Made by a program: the position numbers and the translations under genes. The notes beneath the pieces are model-generated. The model saw only the letters and a program-made list of their open reading frames with translations, was not told the DNA's origin and did no database searches. A stretch of DNA of 64,000 nt from Cellulomonas sp. APG4 (lineage in GTDB: Bacteria; Actinomycetota; Actinomycetes; Actinomycetales; Cellulomonadaceae). Every line of letters begins with the position of its first letter. Within the stretch, counting starts at the first letter, position 1. The stretch lies in NCBI RefSeq assembly GCF_009996735.1, contig NZ_JAACYI010000006.1, positions 62,001 to 126,000 on the forward strand. Reading direction: 5' to 3'. Positions 15,410 through 25,839 of this stretch are shown here, in pieces.

Positions 15410-16453
15410 TCAGCCCGTGATGCGGGCGACCAGGCCCGAGCCCACCTCGGCCGTGCTGCGGCGGGTGTCGCCGCGCTCGGTCAGGTCTGCCGCGACCGCG
15501 TGCTCGACGCGGGCGGCGGCGTCGGCGTGGCCCAGGTGGGCCAGCAGCATGCTCACGCTGAGCACCGTCGCCGTCGGGTCGGCCTTGCCCTGCCCCGCGA
15601 TGTCCGGCGCCGAGCCGTGGACGGGCTCGAACATCGACGGGCTGGTGCGGTCGGGGTTGATGTTCCCGGACGCCGCGAGACCGATGCCGCCCGTGATCGC
15701 GGCGGCCTGGTCGGTGAGGATGTCCCCGAAGAGGTTGTCCGTGACGATCACGTCGAACCGCGAGGGGTTGGTGGTCATGAAGATGGTCGCCGCGTCCACG
15801 TGGAGGTAGTCGGTGGTGACCTCGGGGAACTCGGCGTTGACGGCCTCGACGGTACGCCGCCACAGGTGACCGGCGTGCACGAGGACGTTGTGCTTGTGCA
15901 CCAGGGTGAGGTGCTTGCGCGAGCGGGCCTGGGCCCGGGCGAAGGCGTCGCGCACGACGCGCTCGACGCCGTATGCGGTGTTGACGCTGACCTCGTTCGC
16001 GACCTCGTGCGGCGTGCCGACGCGGATCGCGCCGCCGTTGCCCACGTACGGGCCCTCGGTGCCCTCGCGGACGACGACGAAGTCCACGTCGCCCGGCTCG
16101 GCGAGCGGCGAGCGCACGCCCGGGAAGAGCCGTGCGGGGCGCAGGTTCACGTAGTGGTCGAGCTCGAACCGCAGGCGCAGGAGGAGGCCGCGCTCGAGCA
16201 CTCCCGACGGGACCGACGGGTCACCGATCGCACCGAGCAGGATCGCGTCGTGCTCGCGGACGGTCGCCAGGTCGGCGTCCGTGAGGGTCTCCCCCGTCGC
16301 GTGCCAGCGGCGCGCGCCCAGGTCGAGCTCGGTCGTGGCCACCGTGACGCCCGAGCCCGCGAGCGCGGCGTCGAGTGCACGCAGGCCCTGCTCGACGACC
16401 TCCGTCCCGATCCCGTCCCCGGCGACGACTGCGAGCTTCACGGTGTTCGACAT
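15410..16453 (-). CDS. leuB: 3-isopropylmalate dehydrogenase
   Basis: A 347-residue NAD-dependent beta-decarboxylating dehydrogenase ([15 protein letters not shown]-type N-terminus as [47 protein letters not shown]-like [37 protein letters not shown]). It acts in leucine synthesis and, in organisms using CimA, also oxidises 3-methylmalate in the isoleucine route. The ATG is preceded by TAGGAT at seven bases, suggesting its own leaderless transcript even though it follows ilvC on the same strand. Confidence 0.95.
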   Translation of the reverse strand: MSNTVKLAVVAGDGIGTEVVEQGLRALDAALAGSGVTVATTELDLGARRWHATGETLTDADLATVREHDAILLGAIGDPSVPSGVLERGLLLRLRFELDHYVNLRPARLFPGVRSPLAEPGDVDFVVVREGTEGPYVGNGGAIRVGTPHEVANEVSVNTAYGVERVVRDAFARAQARSRKHLTLVHKHNVLVHAGHLWRRTVEAVNAEFPEVTTDYLHVDAATIFMTTNPSRFDVIVTDNLFGDILTDQAAAITGGIGLAASGNINPDRTSPSMFEPVHGSAPDIAGQGKADPTATVLSVSMLLAHLGHADAAARVEHAVAADLTERGDTRRSTAEVGSGLVARITG

Positions 16454-16460
16454 GCCTCGG

Positions 16461-16466
16461 ATCCTA
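16461..16466 (-). promoter_or_regulatory. -10-like hexamer of a leaderless promoter for leuB
   Basis: TAGGAT on the minus strand, seven bases before the ATG; no convincing -35 hexamer is seen. Confidence 0.45.
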
Positions 16467-16527
16467 GTCCGCGTCCCACACCTCGGGACGCAGTTCTCGA
16501 ATGTCGGATGGTTCGCGGGCCGGGACG

Positions 16528-16566
16528 ACGGAGGGACCCGCACCGGCGTGGCGCAGGTCCCTCCGT
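16528..16566 (-). terminator. strong hairpin after ilvC
   Basis: ACGGAGGGACC and GGTCCCTCCGT form a perfect 11-bp stem with a 17-base loop, 20 bases downstream of the ilvC stop. The T-tract is missing, so it would be a non-canonical actinobacterial terminator or a 3'-end stabiliser. Confidence 0.5.
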
Positions 16567-16585
16567 GGTCACGGACGGGCCAGGG

Positions 16586-18181
<1,596 letters not shown>

Positions 18182-18185
<4 letters not shown>

Positions 18186-18931
18186 GCTGCACCTTCTTCT
18201 GTGTGGACGGCCGAGGCCTGCGGCGTGAGCGCCGCGTCGAGGAGTGCGGTGACGTGGAGGGACGTGGTGTCGAGCAGCGGCAGCGGGGCCGCGGCGGGGT
18301 CGTTCGCGTCGAGGAGCATCGCCAGCTCGGTGCAGCCGAGCACCGCGGCGCCGGCGCCGGCCTCGGCGAGCCGCCCGACGACGTCGCGCAGCGCCTCGCG
18401 CGAGGAGTCGCGCGCCTGCCCGTGCACGAGCTCGGCGTAGATGATGCGGTGCACCTCGGCCTGGTCGGCCTCGCCCGGCACGATCGTCGTCACCCCGTGC
18501 GCCTCGAGCCGCTCGGGGTAGAGCGTGGGGTGCGCCATCGTGTAGCGCGTGCCGAGCAGCCCGACGGCGGTCACGCCGAGCGCGCGCGCCGCGCGGCCGA
18601 CGACGTCGACCACGTGGACGACCTCGAGCCCTGAGCCGCGCACGACGTCGTCGTGCACCAGGTGCATCGTGTTCGCGAGGATGCCGAGCACCTGTGCCCC
18701 GGCACCCGCGAGAACGGCGGCCTCGGCGGCGTAGCGGCGGCCGAGCTCGTCCCAGTCCCCCGCCTCCTGGAGCCGCACCACGTCGGCGAAGTCGACCGAG
18801 CGCAGCAGCAGGTCGGCCGAGTGGTGACCGCCGAGCCGCGCACGCACGCCCTCGTTGAGCCCGCTGTAGTAGTGAGCGGTGGACTCCCACGACGTGCCGC
18901 CCAGCAGACCCAGGCGTCGCATCGCGGGCAT
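18182..18931 (-). CDS. aspartate/glutamate racemase-family protein inserted between ilvB and ilvN
   Basis: A 249-residue Asp/Glu racemase superfamily protein (MRRLGLLGGTSWESTAHYY, YgeA-like). The second catalytic motif GCTEL is intact with C200, but the first motif reads LANTMH with alanine (A86) where cofactor-independent racemases have Cys, or Thr in YgeA. Two-base racemisation is therefore doubtful. Both ends overlap neighbours by a base or more (TGATG with ilvB, ATGA with ilvN), so it is firmly embedded in the acetolactate synthase operon. ATG at 18922 is an alternative start. Its role in branched-chain metabolism is unknown. Confidence 0.85.
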
Positions 18932-20844
18932 CACTCCTCCCGCTCCCAGGCCGGGCTGATGCCGCGCGCGTACTGGATCTCGTCGTTGCTCACACCGGCC
19001 GCGACCATGGGCCACACCATCGCGTCCCGCGAGACCGTGAAGTCCACGACCACGGGCTGGTCGTCGATCTCCATGGCGCGCTTGATGGTCGCGTCGACGT
19101 CGGCCGCGGACTCGCACCGCAGGCCGACGCAGCCGTACGCGTCGGCGAGCTTGACGAAGTCCGGGATGCGTCGCGTGCCGTGGCCCGTGTGGAGGTCGGT
19201 GTTCGAGTAGCGCGACTCGTAGAACAGCGTCTGCCACTGGCGCACCATGCCGAGCGAGGAGTTGTTGACCACCGCGACCTTGATGGGGATCTCGTTGATC
19301 GCACAGGTCGCGAGCTCCTGGTTGGTCATCTGGAAGCAGCCGTCGCCGTCGATCGCCCACACCGTGCGGCCGGGGTCACCCACCTTGGCGCCCATCGCGG
19401 CCGGCACCGAGTAGCCCATGGTGCCCAGGCCCCCCGAGTTGAGCCACGCGTTGGGCCGCTCGTAGCGGATGAACTGCGCGGCCCACATCTGGTGCTGGCC
19501 CACGCCCGCGACGTACACGGCCTCCGGTCCGGCGAGCTCGCCGAGGCGCTGGATGACGTGCTGCGGCGCGAGGTGGCCGTCCTCCGGGTCGGTGTAGCCG
19601 AGCGGGAACGTCTCGCGCCAGTCGTCGATCTGACGCCACCAGCCCTCGAGGTCGGGCCTGCCGTGCTGGGCGTGCTCACGCTCGAGCTCGGGCAGCAGGT
19701 CGGAGATGACCTCACGGAGGTCACCCACGATCGGCACGTCGGCCCGCCTGTTCTTGCCGATCTCGGCCGGGTCGATGTCCGCGTGCACCACGGTCGCGTG
19801 CGGCGCGAACGAGCTCAGCTTGCCCGTCACGCGGTCGTCGAAACGGGCACCGAGCGCCACGATGAGGTCGGCCTTCTGCAGGGCCGCGACCGCGGGCACC
19901 GTGCCGTGCATGCCGGGCATCCCGAGGTTCTGCGGGTGGGAGTCGGGCAGGGCGCCGCGGGCCATGAGGGTCGTGACCGCCGGGGCGCCCGAGAGGTCGA
20001 CCAGCCGGCGCAGCTCGGCGCTCGCGCCCGAGCGGATCGCCCCGCCGCCCACGTAGAGCACGGGACGGCGCGCGGTCGCGAGCAGGCGGGCCGCTTCGCG
20101 GATCTGCTTCGCGTGCGGCTTGGTGACGGGGTGATAGCCCGGCAGGTCGATCGAGCTGGGCCACCGGAACGTCGTCGTCGACTGCATGGCCGACTTGGCG
20201 ATGTCCACGAGCACCGGACCGGGACGGCCCGTGCGCGCGATGTGGAAGGCCTGGGCGATCACGGTCGGGATCTCGGCCGGGTCCGTCACGAGGAAGTTGT
20301 GCTTGGTGATGGGCAACGTGATGCCGACGATGTCGGCCTCCTGGAACGCGTCCGTACCGATCATGGACGCGCCCACCTGACCGGTGATCGCGACCATCGG
20401 CACCGAGTCCATGTTGGCGTCGGCGATCGGGGTCACGAGGTTGGTCGCCCCGGGCCCCGAGGTCGCCATGCACACGCCGACCTTCCCGCTCGTGTACGCG
20501 TAGCCCGACGCCGCGTGGCCCGCGCCCTGCTCGTGGCGCACGAGGATGTGCCGCAGCGACTTCGAGTCCATCAGCGGGTCGTACGTCGGCAGGATCGCGC
20601 CGCCCGGGATGCCGAAGACGACGTCCGTCCCGGCCTGCTCGAGGGACCGGACGATGGCCTCGGCGCCGGTCATCTCCTTGCCCTGCGCCGGGACGTCCGA
20701 GGCGTTGGTGACGACGGGAGCTGCGCCGGCGGGACGTACGACGTCGGCCGGGGTGACCCCGCGGGCCGGTCGCGCGACCTGGGTCGCCTCGTGCACGCCG
20801 CTGGCCGCCCCTGTGGGGGCCGCCGGGTTCGGGCCCTGGACCAT
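18931..20844 (-). CDS. ilvB: acetolactate synthase large (catalytic) subunit
   Basis: A 637-residue ThDP/FAD enzyme making acetolactate and acetohydroxybutyrate. Residues 1-57 are a low-complexity Pro/Ala-rich extension. The core then shows [14 protein letters not shown], the catalytic glutamate E105 in [18 protein letters not shown]-region [12 protein letters not shown], and the ThDP-binding stretch [18 protein letters not shown]. The start has AGGGAG seven bases upstream. Expression is probably controlled by the attenuator at 20893-21002, which carries a Leu/Val leader peptide. Confidence 0.96.
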   Translation of the reverse strand: MVQGPNPAAPTGAASGVHEATQVARPARGVTPADVVRPAGAAPVVTNASDVPAQGKEMTGAEAIVRSLEQAGTDVVFGIPGGAILPTYDPLMDSKSLRHILVRHEQGAGHAASGYAYTSGKVGVCMATSGPGATNLVTPIADANMDSVPMVAITGQVGASMIGTDAFQEADIVGITLPITKHNFLVTDPAEIPTVIAQAFHIARTGRPGPVLVDIAKSAMQSTTTFRWPSSIDLPGYHPVTKPHAKQIREAARLLATARRPVLYVGGGAIRSGASAELRRLVDLSGAPAVTTLMARGALPDSHPQNLGMPGMHGTVPAVAALQKADLIVALGARFDDRVTGKLSSFAPHATVVHADIDPAEIGKNRRADVPIVGDLREVISDLLPELEREHAQHGRPDLEGWWRQIDDWRETFPLGYTDPEDGHLAPQHVIQRLGELAGPEAVYVAGVGQHQMWAAQFIRYERPNAWLNSGGLGTMGYSVPAAMGAKVGDPGRTVWAIDGDGCFQMTNQELATCAINEIPIKVAVVNNSSLGMVRQWQTLFYESRYSNTDLHTGHGTRRIPDFVKLADAYGCVGLRCESAADVDATIKRAMEIDDQPVVVDFTVSRDAMVWPMVAAGVSNDEIQYARGISPAWEREE

Positions 20845-20892
20845 CGTCGATCTCCCTGCCTCGGGTTCGTGCGTGAAAAGGGGTCTTGCATG

Positions 20893-20928
20893 AAAAAACC
20901 CCTCGGCCCGGCTGGGCTCTCGAGGGGT
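20893..20928 (-). terminator. attenuator terminator upstream of ilvB
   Basis: On the minus strand ACCCCTCG pairs with CGAGGGGT, enclosing a second GCCC/GGGC helix, followed by TTTTTT. It lies between the Leu-Val leader peptide and ilvB, about 50 bases before the ilvB start. Confidence 0.88.
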
Positions 20929-20929
20929 G

Positions 20930-20973
20930 GGCGCGCGGACGAGTCGCTCTGCGGGGCGGACGTGTCCGGCGCC
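20930..20973 (-). promoter_or_regulatory. leader hairpin preceding the ilvB attenuator terminator
   Basis: GTCCGGCGCC-type and GGCGCGCGGAC-type arms pair over 10 bp with one bulge. The helix begins at the last base of the leader stop codon and ends next to the terminator stem, the same layout as in the cimA leader. Confidence 0.6.
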
Positions 20974-21002
20974 TACAGAACTACTACGAGGTTCATCTGC
21001 AC
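20973..21002 (-). CDS. ilvB leader peptide (Leu-Val-Val-Val-Leu)
   Basis: From GTG the frame reads VQMNLVVVL then TAG; an internal ATG at 20996 would give MNLVVVL. Five of the last six sense codons are Leu or Val, the classic composition of a branched-chain leader peptide. The GTG start is favoured because a good promoter places the transcript start at or next to it (leaderless). Stalling on Leu or Val codons would relieve termination at 20893-20928. Confidence 0.82.
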   Translation of the reverse strand: MQMNLVVVL

Positions 21003-21007
21003 GTCGG

Positions 21008-21031
21008 CGAGCCTACGCCTGCGTAGGCTCG
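21008..21031. repeat. palindrome overlapping the ilvB -10 region
   Basis: CGAGCCTACGC and GCGTAGGCTCG are perfect 11-bp inverted arms separated by two bases. The palindrome covers the -10 hexamer and part of the spacer of the ilvB leader promoter, so it is a candidate operator for a repressor acting on transcription initiation. Confidence 0.6.
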
Positions 21032-21038
21032 ATGTCAC
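21010..21038 (-). promoter_or_regulatory. ilvB leader promoter
   Basis: On the minus strand GTGACA (five of six matches to the consensus -35) is followed after 17 bases by TAGGCT, which lies seven bases before the leader GTG. This is the best-formed housekeeping-type promoter I see in the window. Confidence 0.7.
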
Positions 21039-21108
21039 GCACCGCCCCGGCCGTCTCAGCATCCGGATCACAGGTCCGCCATCCGGGACCGCCCGCACGG
21101 ACACCGCG

Positions 21109-21657
21109 TCACCAGTCGACCGCGGGAAGCCCGTCGATGCTCACGCGGTTCTTGGTGGCACGGTACGCCGCGAGCCCGTCCTCGCCCTTGCGCGCGTTGG
21201 CCTGGTCCAGCACGTCGCGCTCCCCCACGAGCTGCATGAGCGGGACGGCGAAGCCGCACGAGTCCGAGATCCGTGTCACGTCGACGACCACGACGGCGCG
21301 AGCCCCCGGGTGGGCCGGGAACCGCTCGACCCATGCGGCGAACTCCGGGTCCACCGCGGCCACCACGCGGCCGCGGCCGTGCAGGCGCACGATCGACGGC
21401 CGCCCCTCGAACGCGCACACCATCACCGTGATGCGCCCGTTCTCGCGCAGGTGCGCGATCGTCTCGGCGCCCGACGCCGTCAGGTCCAGGTACGCGACCG
21501 TGTGCGGGTCCACGACGACGAGCGTGCCCGTCCCGCCCTTGGGCGAGAGGTTCACGTGACCGTCGGCCGCGAGGGGCGCGGTCGCGACGAAGAAGACCGC
21601 CTGGGCCTCGATGAAGGCGCGGACCTTCGCGTCGATCTCGTCGATCACCCTCGCCAC
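21109..21657 (-). CDS. pyridoxamine 5'-phosphate oxidase-like flavin/F420-binding family protein
   Basis: A 182-residue split-barrel protein (PNPOx-like superfamily): [25 protein letters not shown], then [19 protein letters not shown] and [30 protein letters not shown]. Relatives bind FMN, F420 or haem; the exact cofactor cannot be told from sequence. The GTG start lies three bases past the ilvD stop with no clear ribosome site, so it is probably translated by coupling downstream of ilvD. A link to valine synthesis is not obvious. Confidence 0.8.
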   Translation of the reverse strand: MARVIDEIDAKVRAFIEAQAVFFVATAPLAADGHVNLSPKGGTGTLVVVDPHTVAYLDLTASGAETIAHLRENGRITVMVCAFEGRPSIVRLHGRGRVVAAVDPEFAAWVERFPAHPGARAVVVVDVTRISDSCGFAVPLMQLVGERDVLDQANARKGEDGLAAYRATKNRVSIDGLPAVDW

Positions 21658-21660
21658 GGG

Positions 21661-23403
21661 TCAGCCCAGCACGGCGCCGGTGCTGGCCGACTGCACGAGC
21701 TTGGTGTACTTGCCGAGCACGCCGCGGGTGTACCGCGGCGGCAGCGGCGCCCAGCCCGTGCGGCGCACCTCGATCTCGGCCGGGTCGACGAGCAGGTCGA
21801 GCCGCGCGTTCGCGACGTCGAGCCGGATCCGGTCGCCGTCCCGTACGAAGGCGATCGGCCCGGCGTCGACGGCCTCGGGGGCGACATGGCCCACGCAGAG
21901 CCCCGTGGTGCCTCCCGAGAAGCGCCCGTCGGTGAGCAGCAGGACGTCCTTGCCGAGCCCGGCCCCCTTGATCGCACCCGTGATCGCGAGCATCTCGCGC
22001 ATGCCCGGGCCGCCCTTGGGGCCCTCGTACCGGATCACGACGACGTCACCCGCCTGGATGGTGCCGTCCTCGAGCGCGTCCATCGCGGCACGCTCGCGGT
22101 CGAACACACGCGCGGTGCCCTCGAAGACGTCGGAGTCGAAGCCCGCCGACTTCACGACCGCCCCCTCGGGTGCGAGCGAGCCGTGCAGGATCGTGATCCC
22201 GCCCGTGCGGTGGATCGGGTCGTCGAGCGCCCGCAGGATCTTGCCGTCCGGGTCCGGAGGCGCGACGTCCGCGAGGTTCTCGGCCACCGTGCGGCCCGTC
22301 ACGGTGAGGCAGTCGCCGTGCAGCAGCCCGGCGTCGAGCAGGGCCTTCATGACCACGGGCACGCCGCCGATGCGGTCGACGTCGTTCATCACGTAGCGGC
22401 CGAAGGGCTTGAGGTCGCCCAGGTGCGGCACCTTGGCCGCCACGCGTGCGAAGTCGTCGAGCGACAGGTCGACCTCGGCCTCGTGCGCGATCGCGAGCAG
22501 GTGGAGCACCGCGTTGGTCGAGCCGCCGAACGCCATGACCACGGCGATCGCGTTCTCGAACGCCTCCTTGGTCATGATCTGCCGCGCGGTGATCCCGCGG
22601 CGGAGCATCTCCACCACGGCCTCGCCCGAGCGCACCGCGAACGTGTCGCGACGACGGTCGGCCGACGGCGGGGCCGCCGAGCCGGGCAGCGACATGCCCA
22701 TGGCCTCGGCCACCGACGCCATGGTGTTCGCGGTGTACATGCCGCCGCACGCACCCTCACCCGGGCAGATCGCGCGCTCGATCCGGTCCACGTCCTGGGT
22801 GCTCATGAGGCCACGTGCGCACGCCCCGACGGCCTCGAAGGCGTCGATGATCGTGACCTCCTTCTCGGTGCCGTCGGTGAGCTTGACGAACCCCGGGGCG
22901 ATCGAGCCGGCGTAGAGGAACACCGACGCGAGGTCGAGCCGTGCGGCCGCCATGAGCATGCCGGGCAGCGACTTGTCGCAGCCGGCCAGCAGCACCGACC
23001 CGTCGAGCCGCTCGGCCTGCATCACGGTCTCGACGCTGTCGGCGATGATGTCGCGGCTCACGAGCGAGAAGTGCATGCCCTCGTGGCCCATCGAGATGCC
23101 GTCGGAGACGGAGATGGTGCCGAACTCGAGCGGGTAGCCGCCCGCGGCGTGCACGCCGTTCTTCACGGCCTTGGCGAGCCGGTCGAGCGAGAGGTTGCAC
23201 GGCGTGATCTCGTTCCACGAGCTCGCGACGCCGATCTGTGGCTTGGCGAAGTCCTCGTCGCCGAGTCCCACGGCGCGCAGCATGCCGCGCGCGGCCGTGG
23301 CCTCGAGCCCGTCGGTCACCTGACGGCTGCGGGGCTTGATGTCGGGGGCACCACCCGCGACGGACCCGGTGCTGGACTGGACGGCGGGGCTCTGCTCGGT
23401 CAT
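21661..23403 (-). CDS. ilvD: dihydroxy-acid dehydratase
   Basis: A 580-residue Fe-S dehydratase of the IlvD/Edd family. Cluster ligands are seen in [14 protein letters not shown] and [16 protein letters not shown]; other markers are [19 protein letters not shown], and the C-terminal [23 protein letters not shown]. It produces the 2-oxo acids that IlvE aminates. A TAGACT hexamer sits six bases before the ATG, with no Shine-Dalgarno sequence, so it appears leaderless and independent of the ilvB leader. Confidence 0.96.
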   Translation of the reverse strand: MTEQSPAVQSSTGSVAGGAPDIKPRSRQVTDGLEATAARGMLRAVGLGDEDFAKPQIGVASSWNEITPCNLSLDRLAKAVKNGVHAAGGYPLEFGTISVSDGISMGHEGMHFSLVSRDIIADSVETVMQAERLDGSVLLAGCDKSLPGMLMAAARLDLASVFLYAGSIAPGFVKLTDGTEKEVTIIDAFEAVGACARGLMSTQDVDRIERAICPGEGACGGMYTANTMASVAEAMGMSLPGSAAPPSADRRRDTFAVRSGEAVVEMLRRGITARQIMTKEAFENAIAVVMAFGGSTNAVLHLLAIAHEAEVDLSLDDFARVAAKVPHLGDLKPFGRYVMNDVDRIGGVPVVMKALLDAGLLHGDCLTVTGRTVAENLADVAPPDPDGKILRALDDPIHRTGGITILHGSLAPEGAVVKSAGFDSDVFEGTARVFDRERAAMDALEDGTIQAGDVVVIRYEGPKGGPGMREMLAITGAIKGAGLGKDVLLLTDGRFSGGTTGLCVGHVAPEAVDAGPIAFVRDGDRIRLDVANARLDLLVDPAEIEVRRTGWAPLPPRYTRGVLGKYTKLVQSASTGAVLG

Positions 23404-23409
23404 GGCCGG

Positions 23410-23415
23410 AGTCTA
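23410..23415 (-). promoter_or_regulatory. -10-like hexamer of a leaderless promoter for ilvD
   Basis: TAGACT on the minus strand, six bases before the ATG. Confidence 0.5.
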
Positions 23416-23491
23416 GGACCGCGGCGGGCGCCGCCGTGGGACGGGTCGCACTCCGGTCGACCAGCATGCGGGCACCCCGCCGTGCGCGGGC

Positions 23492-24166
23492 TCAGCCGGC
23501 CTCGTCCCTCGCCTGCCAGGTGCACACGCACGCCTCGTTGCCCTCGGCGTCGGCGAGCACCCAGAACGCCGGCGCACGGGTGTCACTCACGAGTCGGCCG
23601 CCCGCGGCGATGGCCTCGGCCACCCGCTGCTCCGCGACGTCGTGCGGCACGCTGACGTCGACGTGCAGGCGGTTGCGCTGGGGCCGGGGCTCGTCCATCT
23701 GCTGGAACCAGCACGCCGGACCCACCCCGCGCGGGTCGACGAGGGCGGGCAGCGCGTCAGGGGCGGGTGCGGGCTCGTCGACGTAGCCGAGCACGGCGCG
23801 CCAGAACGGCAGCACGGCCGGGATGTCGAGCGCGTCGACCGCGACCTCGAGCGCCTGCGGCGCAGCCTGCTCGGCGTCGAGCCCCAGCTCGTCGGCGACC
23901 GCGCTCACCGCGGCGGCGAGGTCGACGTCACGCGACGTCAGCCCGCCCGCGTCGTGCGAGACCAGCCGCACGTGCACGTGCGGGTAGCGAAGGTCGACGT
24001 CGGGATGGTGCCCGCGCGCCTCGGCGGCCTCCGCGATCCGCCCGACGAGCTGGGCCCCCGCGGCGAACGTCCCCGTGCGGAAGGTCGCCTCCAGACGGCC
24101 GAGGACGACGCGCCAGTGCCTCGCGTCGACCTGTCGGCTCACCTCGGCGGCGGTCAGCGATGCCAT
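23492..24166 (-). CDS. fusion of a pterin-4a-carbinolamine dehydratase-like domain and a VOC (glyoxalase-fold) domain
   Basis: A 224-residue two-domain protein. Residues about 1-100 look like PhhB/DCoH (ATFRTGTFAAGAQLVGRIAEAAEARGHHPDVDLRYPHVHVRLVSHDAGGLTSRD-like order, with the HHPDV and H-x-H positions of that family). Residues about 108-224 form a vicinal-oxygen-chelate module ending in AFWVLADAEGNEACVCTW. The substrate is not predictable. No phenylalanine hydroxylase is nearby, so a classical pterin-recycling role is not supported. ATG at 24166 begins the conserved ASLTAAEV segment. Confidence 0.8.
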   Translation of the reverse strand: MASLTAAEVSRQVDARHWRVVLGRLEATFRTGTFAAGAQLVGRIAEAAEARGHHPDVDLRYPHVHVRLVSHDAGGLTSRDVDLAAAVSAVADELGLDAEQAAPQALEVAVDALDIPAVLPFWRAVLGYVDEPAPAPDALPALVDPRGVGPACWFQQMDEPRPQRNRLHVDVSVPHDVAEQRVAEAIAAGGRLVSDTRAPAFWVLADAEGNEACVCTWQARDEAG

Positions 24167-24264
24167 GGCGTCCACTCTCCCACCGGGGTGGGACACCGTC
24201 GAGGATCGGCGTCGTCGAGGTGGGGCGCCGCCCCTCGGGCCAGCCACGTGAGACCGCGGAGGTC

Positions 24265-25839
24265 TCAGCCCACCGGGCAGTACTCGACCTGCTGCACGCG
24301 CGCGACGGACGACGTCGGGCGCCCGTTGCTCGAGCCGTAGGCACCGAGCCAGAGGCCCAGGAACCCGCCGGCGGCGACGGTGTCGAGCGTGCGCCCGTCG
24401 ACCGTGGCGACCGTGGTCCGCCGCAGGCGGTCACCGGTGCCCTGCTCGACGAGGAGCCGGTAGTCCTGCCCACGCGCCGAGAGCACCAGCCCCACGGGCT
24501 CGGACGCCGGCCCGTCGAGCGGTAGCTGGGCGAGGACCGTCGAGACCCCGCCGCGGACGTGGACGGCGACGACCCGCCGGCCGGGGCCGTCCTCGGCCGT
24601 CGTCACGCACAGGCGTACGTGGTCACGTTCGGACTGCCGGATCGCCAGCCCCGCCTCCTCCCCCGGCGCCGGCTCGACGACCACTGCGGCACGCAGGTCG
24701 ACGTCGCGGTGCTGCTGGCGCACGCCCACGAAAGCCGGCACGTCGACGTCCGACAGGGTGCTCGGCCGCAGGGGAAGGTCCCAGCCCGCGCCACGGGCGA
24801 CGGCGACCTCGGACGGGAGGGCGCGCACGGCGGTCCACCGCAGGTCGGTCGCAGGGACGACGCCCGTCGTCGCGCCCTGCGCAGCACCAGGCCGCGCCGT
24901 GACCGCCCAGGGCAGCTCCACCTCGAGCGGCACGCGCCCGCGGTCGGGCGCGAACAAGGGCCAGCCGTCCTCCCACTCGACCGGGACGAGGAACGTCTCG
25001 CGCCCGAGGTTGTAGTGGTAACCGCCGTAGGGGCGCATGCCGAGCAGGACCGCCCACCACGAGCCGTCGGGCGCCTGGACGAGATCCGCGTGGCCCACGC
25101 CGACGACGTCCGCGCGCCGGCCGAGGTGCCGGTGCGTGAGGACGGGGTTGGCCCGGCAGCCCTCGTACGGTCCCGTGACCGCGTCGGCGCGCGCGACGGA
25201 GACGGCGTGGTGGATCTCCGTACCGCCCTCGGCCGCCAGGAGGTAGTAGGTCCCGTCGACCTTGGAGAGGTGCGGACCCTCGGCCCACACCGCCCCGCGC
25301 AGGGCCCCGCTCCACAGCACGTGCTCGGGCCCGACGAGCTCGAGGCGCTCGAGGTCGAGCTCGCGCAGCCACACCTCGGTCTGGTCGTGCCACTCGGGTT
25401 CCTCGGCGAGGCGCGTGCCGTGGCACCACGCGCGACCGTCGTCGTCGAAGAAGATCGACGGGTCGATGCCGGAGATCCCGAGCCAGTGCGGGTCGGACCA
25501 CGGCCCGGCGGGGTCGGTCGCCGTCATGACGAAGTTGCCGCCGCGCGCGGGATCCTTCTGGTCCACGAGCGTGCAGACGAGGTAGAAGACGCCGTCGTGG
25601 TGGCGCAGCGTGGGCGCGTAGAGCCCGCTCGAGGACGCGAGGCCGGTGTAGTCGAGCTGATCTGGCCGGTCGACGACGTGGCCGATCTGCTCCCACGTCG
25701 CCAGATCGGTGCTGCGGAACACCGGAAGCCCGGGCAGGTACTCGAACGTCGAGGTGACCAGGTAGAACGTGTCGCCCACGCGGCAGACCGTCGGGTCGGG
25801 GTAGCACCCTGGGAGCACCGGGTTGTGCACCGTGCTCAT
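24265..25839 (-). CDS. glycoside hydrolase family 43 (beta-xylosidase / arabinofuranosidase type)
   Basis: A 524-residue GH43 enzyme without signal peptide, so cytoplasmic. The five-bladed propeller carries the expected acids: base D15 (GCYPDPTVC), pKa-modulator D126 (GISGIDPSIFFDDDG) and acid E187 (AVWAEGPHL). A C-terminal beta-sandwich (about 330-524) is the type that closes the active site in subfamily 11/12 xylosidases. Its ATG overlaps the stop of the GH3 gene (ATGA). With GH3 and the ABC transporter upstream it should cleave imported arabino-xylo-oligosaccharides; the exact bond needs assay. Confidence 0.9.
   Translation of the reverse strand: MSTVHNPVLPGCYPDPTVCRVGDTFYLVTSTFEYLPGLPVFRSTDLATWEQIGHVVDRPDQLDYTGLASSSGLYAPTLRHHDGVFYLVCTLVDQKDPARGGNFVMTATDPAGPWSDPHWLGISGIDPSIFFDDDGRAWCHGTRLAEEPEWHDQTEVWLRELDLERLELVGPEHVLWSGALRGAVWAEGPHLSKVDGTYYLLAAEGGTEIHHAVSVARADAVTGPYEGCRANPVLTHRHLGRRADVVGVGHADLVQAPDGSWWAVLLGMRPYGGYHYNLGRETFLVPVEWEDGWPLFAPDRGRVPLEVELPWAVTARPGAAQGATTGVVPATDLRWTAVRALPSEVAVARGAGWDLPLRPSTLSDVDVPAFVGVRQQHRDVDLRAAVVVEPAPGEEAGLAIRQSERDHVRLCVTTAEDGPGRRVVAVHVRGGVSTVLAQLPLDGPASEPVGLVLSARGQDYRLLVEQGTGDRLRRTTVATVDGRTLDTVAAGGFLGLWLGAYGSSNGRPTSSVARVQQVEYCPVG

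Noticed and set aside
19180-23655. A 1491-codon open frame antisense to ilvB and ilvD
   Set aside because: Same cause: high GC suppresses stop codons. There is no recognisable domain, and the opposite strand encodes complete conserved enzymes.
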